From CAWBRT01 sp963819175 (GTDB lineage: Bacteria; Acidobacteriota; Terriglobia; Terriglobales; Acidobacteriaceae), in contig CAWFVJ010000010.1 of the NCBI GenBank assembly GCA_963819175.1, positions 62,001 to 126,000 of the forward strand: a stretch of DNA of 64,000 nucleotides, read 5' to 3'. Of this stretch, positions 27,602 to 34,317 are shown piece after piece. A program made the position numbers and the translations under genes. Numbering within the stretch: the first letter of the stretch is position 1; every line of letters starts with the position of its first letter. Under the pieces are notes generated by a model. The model made no database searches and was not told where the DNA came from. It saw only the letters and a program-made list of their open reading frames with translations.

Positions 27602-28737
27602 GGGCAATTCTTTTGATCGGGGGCAAACCCGAAGCCTCCAGCGAGCATTTCAGCGGCGTGCCACTCGCCATGCTGGACCTGCTAGGGGCCAGTCTGCTGA
27701 ACCGCGTCACGCATCGCATGCATCAGCAGGGCATCAGCTCGATTGCGGTTATCTCCGAGTATGACCAGTTTCCGGATCGCAATCTCAGCCCTGATCTTCG
27801 CTGGTTTAAGGCGGCGAACGGCCAGTTCTGGCGATTTGCAGAGGCCGTCTTCAACGATTTCGCCCAGAACGGGGCCGAGTTGATCGTGGTGTTGCGGCTC
27901 GATTCCCACATGATTGTCGACTTCGAAAAGCTGGTGCAGTTTCACCTCGATCGTCAAAGCCGGTTGACGCAAGTCTGCGACAAGCAGGGCAAAGCTCTGG
28001 ATTTATTTGTGATCAGCGCCTCCCGGCGTAATGACGCCGCATTCGTCTTCCGCAACATGCTGGACCGCTTCCGGGTTCCGCCCGACGTTTTTCTTTTGGA
28101 AGGCCCCCAGAACCGCCTGCGAACCATTGCGGATTTTCGCCGCTTGGCATTGGAGTCATTCGCCGGAATAAACGGCATCGAACCACGGGGCGAGCAGATC
28201 AAGCCGGGTGTGTGGGCCGCTCCGGGCGCACGGATTCACCGCGAGGCGCGGATCGTGGCACCGGCCTATATCGGCGCATACGCTCGCGTCCGCGCATTAG
28301 CGGTCGTCACTCGCGGCAGTGTCATAGAACGCAACTCGGAGATCGACTGCGGCACGGTGATAGAAAACTCGACCGTCCTGCCATTCAGCCTGGTTGGCGC
28401 CGGACTCGATGTCAGCTATTCCGTGGTCGGGTTCCGGCACATCTTTCATTTGCAACGCCAAGTGGATGTGGAGATCGCCGATGAAAGGCTGATCGCCATG
28501 GCTCCCACCAGTGCCACGGTGAGGGCTCTGAGCGACATGCTCAATCTAGCTCTTTATATGCCGAAAGTTTTGCTTTCGAACTTGCGCGAAAAGAGAAGGG
28601 AAATTCCGGCCACTTTGCCCGAGGCGATCCAAGTGGCTCCGCCTTCTCTCTCGACCGCGGCGGTCGAGCATCAAGATCGCGCCGATCGTCATTTTGCGTC
28701 CGAATTGATGACAGCGAGGCGATATGGAAACGAGTAG
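27592..28737 (+). CDS. Nucleotidyltransferase-like/left-handed beta-helix protein
   Basis: A 381-residue protein from the ATG at 27592, which overlaps the glycosyltransferase stop. Residues 1-200 look like a Rossmann-type sugar nucleotidyltransferase fold (VRAILLIGG at the start), but the usual GxGTRL-xP-K loop is replaced by GGKPEASSEHFSGVPLAML. A left-handed beta-helix section follows (VWAAPGARIHREARIVAPAY, IGAYARVRALAVVTRGS, IERNSEIDCGTVIENS), as in GlmU/ManC-like NDP-sugar pyrophosphorylases. It may make or sense an NDP-sugar for the cluster. The missing signature raises the possibility of a non-catalytic regulator. The 3' end overlaps the STAS gene by 14 bases. Confidence 0.75.
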   Translation: MDVRAILLIGGKPEASSEHFSGVPLAMLDLLGASLLNRVTHRMHQQGISSIAVISEYDQFPDRNLSPDLRWFKAANGQFWRFAEAVFNDFAQNGAELIVVLRLDSHMIVDFEKLVQFHLDRQSRLTQVCDKQGKALDLFVISASRRNDAAFVFRNMLDRFRVPPDVFLLEGPQNRLRTIADFRRLALESFAGINGIEPRGEQIKPGVWAAPGARIHREARIVAPAYIGAYARVRALAVVTRGSVIERNSEIDCGTVIENSTVLPFSLVGAGLDVSYSVVGFRHIFHLQRQVDVEIADERLIAMAPTSATVRALSDMLNLALYMPKVLLSNLREKRREIPATLPEAIQVAPPSLSTAAVEHQDRADRHFASELMTARRYGNE

Positions 28738-29173
28738 ACCGGTGATTGTGAAGCGAGTTCCTGAGCGGGTCAACCTGAAAGAAGCGCGCCTGTTCATGCG
28801 TGCGATCGAACCGATATTGCAATCCGACCGGCCGCAGGTGGTTTTGGATCTTTCCAATGTCAGGCAACTGGATTCAGCGGGCGTCGACATGCTGCTCCAC
28901 TGCATGAGCGAAGCGATGAAGCGCGACGGGGACGTAAAGCTGGCCGCCCCTTCGGCGGAAGCCATGGTCATCCTCGAGTTGACCCGCACCGGACGGTTAT
29001 TCGAGATTTACAATTCGGCGACCGATGCCGCGCGAAGCTTCAGCAGCTTCCTGCCCAATGTCATGCGGCAGTTCTCCGCCGCGGAACCTTCAACGATTCC
29101 ATTCCCCAGCGCTGGTTCGAAGGTGGCGATCAGTCAAGTTCAGCCGGGCGGAAACAACGAACACGCAGCATGA
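28724..29173 (+). CDS. STAS-domain protein (anti-sigma factor antagonist type)
   Basis: A 149-residue protein with a STAS fold over residues 5-112: VVLDLSNVRQLDSAGVDML contains the phosphorylatable serine in the LDSAG loop, as in SpoIIAA/RsbV. A 35-residue tail rich in Ser/Phe/Pro follows. Such proteins switch partner kinases or anti-sigma factors by phosphorylation of that serine. No partner kinase or sigma factor is next to it, so here it may regulate the polysaccharide machinery post-translationally. It overlaps the genes on both sides (14 bases upstream, 4 bases ATGA downstream), which fixes it as part of the operon. Confidence 0.85.
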   Translation: METSRPVIVKRVPERVNLKEARLFMRAIEPILQSDRPQVVLDLSNVRQLDSAGVDMLLHCMSEAMKRDGDVKLAAPSAEAMVILELTRTGRLFEIYNSATDAARSFSSFLPNVMRQFSAAEPSTIPFPSAGSKVAISQVQPGGNNEHAA

Positions 29174-30477
29174 GTTCCAAGCACGACGCCGTATTCGAGT
29201 GGGCGGAGCGCAAAGCGGGCTTTGCGGGCCGGTTGCTGCACTCCCAGCAATCGCGTGGCCTGGTACTGTCCGGCAGCCTGATTATGCTGGTCGGTTCGGG
29301 CTTTGTGAGCCTGGCGAATTTCGGCTACAACATTGGAGTCGCTCATCTGTTGGGGCCCGGCGACTTCAGTCACGCGGCGGCGGCGGTGACGCTGCTCATG
29401 CTCGCCTCCTGCATCAACCTGGCGTTTCAGCTTGTTACGGCCAAATTCATCGCGCGCAATCAGCAAGCAGGCGGGCGCGCCTCCGTCTACCGGACGCTGA
29501 TGCGCCAAGCCTGGAGCATAGGGCTGGGCCTCTGCGTCTCGCTGTTGCTGTTGAGCGGGCCAATTTCCCAATACCTGCGCCTGCCGTCCAAACGGCTGAT
29601 TGAGGTGCTTGCGCTTGGGATGTTGTTCTACATCCCCCTGGGCGTACGCCGTGGCGGAATGCAGGGCACCTGTCAATTTGTTCGCCTCAGTGTCAACCTG
29701 ATCGCTGAGGCCATGGTGAAGCTGATTGCGGCGATTGGCTTCGTGCTGATGGGAGCCGGCGTGATGGGCGCCGTGGGAAGCATTTCGCTATCGGTGTTCG
29801 CCGCCTATTTGCTGCCCGCCGGAGATACCGATTTGCGCGGCGAATCCGGACCGGGGCAGGTGGCTTCCTTCAGCGAGGGTATGCAGGCGATCATCTTCTT
29901 TATCGGGCAGGTCATTATCAGCAACATCGACATCCTGATGGTGAAGCACTACTTTGCGCCGCGCGATGCCGGCCTATATGCCGCCGTCGCCCTGGTCGGA
30001 CGCCTTCTCTACTTCGCCACCTGGTCTGTGACCAGCGCCATGTTCCCGGTTTCCGCCGGTCAAGCCGTAGAACATGAAAGCCGCAAGACCCTGGTCGTGC
30101 CGCTGCTGTTTGTCGCCGGTCTGTCCGTCGGCTTTGTTTTGTTGTTGGCAGCGTTCCCGGGCCTGGTGGTCGGGACGTTGTTCGGCAACGGCTTTCACCA
30201 CGAAGGGATGAAGCTGCTGCTGACGATGAATGCGATTGCCACGGGCACCTACGCCCTGAGCGTCGTGCTGATTACTTACGAAATGTCTCGCCGAATCGCC
30301 AATACCGGCTGGTTCCAACTTGTGGTCAGCGGATTGGTGATGGCAGGGGTCGCCGCCTTCCATTCCACCCTTTTGCAAGTAATCGTCGTTCAGCAGGTCT
30401 TGCGCATTTTGCTCCTGATTGCTGTGTCCGTACCGTTCTTTGCCCGGAGCAAGGCGTGCGTCGAGGAGGCGGCATGA
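29170..30477 (+). CDS. Polysaccharide flippase (Wzx/MATE-like)
   Basis: A 435-residue integral membrane protein with about twelve helices, starting after a 35-residue cytoplasmic segment with GSLIMLVGSGFVSLANFGYN. The pattern IGVAHLLGPGDFSHAAAAVT is typical of the polysaccharide_synt/MOP superfamily (Wzx, MurJ, PelG relatives). It should flip lipid-linked repeat units or act in chain export across the inner membrane. No Wzy polymerase is recognised nearby. Start and stop overlap neighbouring genes by four bases each (ATGA), so translation is coupled. GC content and codon use look like the neighbours. Confidence 0.88.
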   Translation: MSSKHDAVFEWAERKAGFAGRLLHSQQSRGLVLSGSLIMLVGSGFVSLANFGYNIGVAHLLGPGDFSHAAAAVTLLMLASCINLAFQLVTAKFIARNQQAGGRASVYRTLMRQAWSIGLGLCVSLLLLSGPISQYLRLPSKRLIEVLALGMLFYIPLGVRRGGMQGTCQFVRLSVNLIAEAMVKLIAAIGFVLMGAGVMGAVGSISLSVFAAYLLPAGDTDLRGESGPGQVASFSEGMQAIIFFIGQVIISNIDILMVKHYFAPRDAGLYAAVALVGRLLYFATWSVTSAMFPVSAGQAVEHESRKTLVVPLLFVAGLSVGFVLLLAAFPGLVVGTLFGNGFHHEGMKLLLTMNAIATGTYALSVVLITYEMSRRIANTGWFQLVVSGLVMAGVAAFHSTLLQVIVVQQVLRILLLIAVSVPFFARSKACVEEAA

Positions 30478-31220
30478 AAAGGCTATTGAGAGTTACCGAG
30501 GCTGCCGCCATCGCCGAGTTCCTCAAGAACGAGTTTTACCGGGATGAATTTCATCGCGACCGGGATAGCTTCGAACACCTCGTCATGCACGCCGATATCG
30601 AAAATGAGGACGAGAACGCACTGCGCAGGGCGCTGCTCTTCCGCCGTCGCGGACACATGTGGCGCGAGCTGCCGGCAGACACGCAGTGGTGGGAAGTCTG
30701 CATCGAGCCGGGGGATCTTGCGCTGTTACGCGTTTTTCCCCGTGCGCAGTGGCGCCGGGTTGCGTCAGGCAGTTTCCTGTTGGAAGACATTGTCGAGCGC
30801 ATTCGCCATAAGAAATTTTCCGGCAGAACTCGTGAGTTCATCTCGAAAGTGCAAGCTCTCAGTTACCGTTTGCGTGTTGACCAGACCCGTAGTTGCGTGC
30901 TGCTGATCGGAATCGACGAGCATTTGCCGTTCACCATTCTGGAAGGCAATCATCGCCTCACCGCCGCCCTATTAACGGATGGAACCCTCCTTCAGAACCG
31001 ATTTCGGGTGCTGTGCGGTTTTTCCGCCAGGATGCCCGAGTCGTGCTGGTACGAAACGAATCTCGCCAATCTGTGGCGGTATGCCAAGAATCGCATGCGA
31101 AACCTGGTGTACGACAAAGATGCCGACATAGAGCGCGTTCTGGAAATCACCAGAACGGTTGAGGCCAACCCCATGGAAAGTACATTGTCGACCCGCAAGG
31201 TGGCCCCAGGATCGAAGTGA
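30474..31220 (+). CDS. Unknown protein in the exopolysaccharide cluster
   Basis: A 248-residue soluble protein. The ATG at 30474 overlaps the flippase stop in ATGA. I do not recognise a family. A notable segment is LPFTILEGNHRLTAALL near residues 155-170: E/D-G-N-H-R-x-x-A is reminiscent of ParB/Srx-like nucleotide-binding loops, but the rest does not follow that family clearly. The N-terminal half is rich in charged residues (NEFYRDEFHRDRDSFEHLVM). The protein has no signal peptide or membrane helix. Context suggests a cytoplasmic role with the flippase and the kinase-like protein at 31799. Confidence 0.7.
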   Translation: MKRLLRVTEAAAIAEFLKNEFYRDEFHRDRDSFEHLVMHADIENEDENALRRALLFRRRGHMWRELPADTQWWEVCIEPGDLALLRVFPRAQWRRVASGSFLLEDIVERIRHKKFSGRTREFISKVQALSYRLRVDQTRSCVLLIGIDEHLPFTILEGNHRLTAALLTDGTLLQNRFRVLCGFSARMPESCWYETNLANLWRYAKNRMRNLVYDKDADIERVLEITRTVEANPMESTLSTRKVAPGSK

Positions 31221-31253
31221 CAAACCCTGCCGGATGGCAGGAGAAAGTTCCCC

Positions 31254-31757
31254 ATGAAACTGCAAATTGCCGTAACAAAAGTCGTAGTTCTTGCCGTTGG
31301 ATTTGCGCTCTGTGGCGCGCCAGAACTGTTGCACGCCTGGCAGCAACCCACACAGCCGCCGCAATCCGAGCCGGCCCCGGTCATCAACGGCACGACGGTC
31401 AATCCCTCGCAAGGTCCGCTGACGCCGGCGCCGGAAACACAACAGCCGCCTGCTCAGCAAAACCTACCGACGGCGCCTGCGCCTTCAACACAATTGTCGC
31501 AGCAGCCGAGTCAGCCTTCGACAGTCACCACCGAACCCCTGGGAACCGCGACTGCCGAGAGTGTTCCCGCGAACGGCGGTGGAGCTTCGCGTCCGGCTGG
31601 AACGGCTATTGCCGGCGCCAAGCAGCACCAGATGCGCTCTCTGTTTTTGAAACTCGGGGCCGTGGCTGCCGCTGGCATAGCAGTCGGAACCGTAGCAGGG
31701 TTGTCCAAAGGAACGCCCAGCACGGCACCGGGCAGCACGCGTGCTGCTGCTCGCTAA
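31254..31757 (+). CDS. Pro/Gln/Thr-rich exported protein with hydrophobic C-terminal segment
   Basis: A 167-residue protein with a signal peptide (VVLAVGFALCGAPELLHAW). A low-complexity middle of about 90 residues rich in Pro, Gln and Thr follows (TQPPQSEPAPVINGT, PETQQPPAQQNLPTAPAP). Near the C-terminus is a 20-residue hydrophobic helix (LGAVAAAGIAVGTVAGL) and a basic end. This could be a periplasm-spanning tether, but no family is recognised. It sits 33 bases after the previous gene and 41 before the kinase-like gene, in the same operon. Confidence 0.65.
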   Translation: MKLQIAVTKVVVLAVGFALCGAPELLHAWQQPTQPPQSEPAPVINGTTVNPSQGPLTPAPETQQPPAQQNLPTAPAPSTQLSQQPSQPSTVTTEPLGTATAESVPANGGGASRPAGTAIAGAKQHQMRSLFLKLGAVAAAGIAVGTVAGLSKGTPSTAPGSTRAAAR

Positions 31758-31798
31758 GAGCGAGCTGCCCTGCAAGGCGGTGAACCTGGGGCAGAATT

Positions 31799-32500
31799 AT
31801 GAATGCACTGACACAGAGACGTGCAATGCTGGTTTCATTTTCCGGAATGGATGGCTGCGGCAAGACGACGCAGATCGAAAATCTGCGCCGCGTGATCTCC
31901 GAACTCGGACTCAGCGACCAGCTTTTGACTTTCTGGGACAATGTCGTCGTGCTTTCGCGCTATCGCGAGGAATTCGTTCACACGGTCTACGGAAGCGAGC
32001 GCGGCGTGGGGTCTCCTGAACACCCCGTCAAGCGCCGCGACAAGAACGTGCGTGCCTGGTATCTCACGCTGATGCGCCACCTCCTGTACTTGATTGATGC
32101 CGTCCATCTTGACTTCGTGGTGGCCCGCGCCACGCGCTCGGGATGCGATGTCGTTATCTTTGACCGCTACATCTACGACGAGATGGCGAACCTGCCTTTG
32201 ACGAATCCACTGACCCGCCTGTGGGTGCAGATCATCAGACTGATCGCGCCGCAACCCGACTTGGCTCTGCTGCTCGACGCGGATCCGGAAGAGGCGCGAG
32301 CGCGCAAGCCGGAGTATCCGGTGGACTTTATGCACAAATGCCGCAAGTCTTATTTTGACTTGGCGCGTATCGTGCGCATCATCACAGCCGTGCCGCCACT
32401 GCCTCTGGCCGAAGCCAAGAGGGAAGTCGAGTTGCTGTTCCGGGAAAAAATTCAATGCCGGCAAACCACTAAGAGCGAGAGTACAGTCCCTGCCGCCTAG
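31799..32500 (+). CDS. Thymidylate-kinase-like P-loop protein
   Basis: A 233-residue P-loop protein. Walker A is FSGMDGCGKTTQIENLR near residues 14-30, and a DR[Y] motif VVIFDRYIYDEMANL lies near 120, as in dTMP kinases. ALLLDADPEEARARKPEYP corresponds to the LID region. It is longer and more divergent than housekeeping Tmk, and it sits at the end of an exopolysaccharide operon. It may therefore phosphorylate a sugar, nucleotide-sugar precursor or lipid carrier rather than dTMP; this is inference. The gene is followed by a palindromic intergenic element, which may end transcription. Confidence 0.75.
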   Translation: MNALTQRRAMLVSFSGMDGCGKTTQIENLRRVISELGLSDQLLTFWDNVVVLSRYREEFVHTVYGSERGVGSPEHPVKRRDKNVRAWYLTLMRHLLYLIDAVHLDFVVARATRSGCDVVIFDRYIYDEMANLPLTNPLTRLWVQIIRLIAPQPDLALLLDADPEEARARKPEYPVDFMHKCRKSYFDLARIVRIITAVPPLPLAEAKREVELLFREKIQCRQTTKSESTVPAA

Positions 32501-32693
32501 AGCAGTTCCCGGATTGGTGTAGCCGCACGGTAGGGTAGATTGGAAGCGTCATCCCGACCGAAGTGAAACGGAGTGGAGGGATCTTGTGTTTTTCCGTAGT
32601 AAAGCAACACAAAAGATTCCTCGACTCGCGTCGCAAAGCGCCGCTCGCTCGGAATGACGTCTTTTGGCGGTATATAGCAACCCGGGAACTGCT
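32501..32693. repeat. Palindromic intergenic element, copy 2 (MITE-like)
   Basis: A 193-base block bounded by a perfect 12-base terminal inverted repeat AGCAGTTCCCGG (32501-32512) and CCGGGAACTGCT (32682-32693). Inside are inner arms CGTCATCCCGACCGAAGTG (from 32547) and GCTCGCTCGGAATGACG (to 32659), plus GGAGGGATCTTGTGTTTTTC shared with copy 1. There is no coding frame. Confidence 0.8.
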
Positions 32694-32715
32694 TTAATAC
32701 TGCTAACGGGCAAAA

Positions 32716-32743
32716 GTGAAGACCCAGCCATTAAGACTGGGCC
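32716..32743 (-). terminator. Possible terminator of purF
   Basis: CCCAG at 32722-32726 and CTGGG at 32737-32741 form a short stem on the minus strand. The downstream stretch CTTCACTTTTG is only moderately T-rich. It is about 45 bases beyond the purF stop. Confidence 0.4.
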
Positions 32744-32788
32744 TACTTGGTTCTTGCCGCTCAACGGCAACTTGCACGGCTATCCGCT

Positions 32789-34246
32789 TCAAGGCGTGGT
32801 AGTAACGACTGCACATTCCTTCTCTGCCGGTTTGATGTCGTGAACTTCTACCCAGTCAGTCGGATACTTGCCGGTGTAGCACGAAGTGCAGAACGTGGTG
32901 GGCTGTCCCGGACGCTCGCCGCAAGCCAGACGCAGTCCCTCCAGTGACAAATACGCCAGCGAATCGGCGCCGATATAGTCGCGAATTTCCTCCACCGTCT
33001 TTCTTGAAGCAATCAACTGGCCGCGAGTGGGCGTATCCACGCCGTAATAGCAAGGAGAGATGGTGGGCGGACACGAGATGCGCATGTGAACTTCCTTGGC
33101 GCCGGCGTCGCGAATCATGCGCACAATTTTCTTGCTGGTCGTGCCGCGGACGATGGAGTCGTCAAACAGCACCACGCGCTTGCCCTTCAGAATGGCGCGC
33201 ACCGGGTTCAGCTTGAGCTTCACGCCAAAGTCCCGTACGCGCTGTTCCGGTTCAATGAAAGTCCGCCCCACATAGTGATTGCGAATCAGCCCGAATTGCA
33301 GCGGGATGCCGCTCTCGAAGGAATACCCCATTGCGGCCGTCACACCCGAGTCGGGAACAGGGACGACGATGTCGGCCTCGACCGGAGCTTCGCGGGCAAC
33401 CTGGCGGCCCATGGCCTCGCGCGCTTCCTGCACCGGCACGCCGAAGATCAGGCTGTCCGGGCGCGAAAAATAGACGTGCTCAAAGATGCACTTCGACTGC
33501 GGCAGCGCCGGGGCAAATCGATATGAGAACACACCCGAATCATTGACTTCGACCAGTTCGCCCGGTTCGATATCGCGTTCGTAAGTCGCGCCAATCAGGT
33601 CGAAGGCACAGGTTTCGGAGGCAAAGACGATGACATCGCGCTGACCGTCGCCCGCGGACATGCGCCCCATGCACAGCGGACGGAATCCGCGGGGATCACG
33701 GGCGGCGAAAATTGTGTCCGGCGTGATCAACACGACTGAGAAGGCGCCTTCAATGCGGCGCAGAGAATCACTGATCGCCTCCACCAGAGTTTGCTCGGTT
33801 GAGTGCGCGATCAGGTGCAGGATGATCTCGCTGTCGCTGGTGGTCTGAAAGATGGAACCCTGCCGCTCGAAACGCTTGCGAATATCGGCGGCGTTCACCA
33901 GGTTGCCATTGTGCGCCAGCGCGATGCGTCCCTTGTTGCATTCCACCCGGATCGGCTGAGCATTCAGCAGCGCGGAGTCACCCGTAGTGGAATAGCGTGT
34001 GTGGCCGATGGCGAGCCGGCCCGGTACGCGCGCCAGCGTTTCATCGTTGAAAATATCGGCCACCAGGCCCATGTCCTTGTACAGGAGAATCCGCTCGCCA
34101 TCCGATGAGGCGATTCCCGCCGACTCCTGCCCGCGATGCTGCAATGCATGCAGGCCCAGATAGGCCAATGTCGAAGCCTCTGAATTGCCCCAGATGGCAA
34201 CGACCCCACACTCATCGTGAAATTTGTCCGACCTGCTGTTCAGCAT
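32789..34246 (-). CDS. purF: Amidophosphoribosyltransferase
   Basis: A 485-residue PurF. Cys13 (DECGVVAIWG) is the glutaminase nucleophile exposed after removal of a 12-residue propeptide. The PRPP-binding loop is VVLFDDSIVRGTTS. Cysteines in SKCIFEHVYF, SCPPTISPCYYG and TTFCTSCYTGKYP match the four ligands of the [4Fe-4S] cluster of the Bacillus-type, oxygen-sensitive enzyme. It makes phosphoribosylamine from PRPP and glutamine, the committed step of purine synthesis. It lies 71 bases downstream of purL on the same strand. Confidence 0.96.
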   Translation of the reverse strand: MLNSRSDKFHDECGVVAIWGNSEASTLAYLGLHALQHRGQESAGIASSDGERILLYKDMGLVADIFNDETLARVPGRLAIGHTRYSTTGDSALLNAQPIRVECNKGRIALAHNGNLVNAADIRKRFERQGSIFQTTSDSEIILHLIAHSTEQTLVEAISDSLRRIEGAFSVVLITPDTIFAARDPRGFRPLCMGRMSAGDGQRDVIVFASETCAFDLIGATYERDIEPGELVEVNDSGVFSYRFAPALPQSKCIFEHVYFSRPDSLIFGVPVQEAREAMGRQVAREAPVEADIVVPVPDSGVTAAMGYSFESGIPLQFGLIRNHYVGRTFIEPEQRVRDFGVKLKLNPVRAILKGKRVVLFDDSIVRGTTSKKIVRMIRDAGAKEVHMRISCPPTISPCYYGVDTPTRGQLIASRKTVEEIRDYIGADSLAYLSLEGLRLACGERPGQPTTFCTSCYTGKYPTDWVEVHDIKPAEKECAVVTTTP

Positions 34247-34317
34247 CTCTCCCCAGTTATTCTTGATTTCGCGTTATTTCCGGTGGAATTCAATCTGAAA
34301 CCAAAAATCTTAAATCT

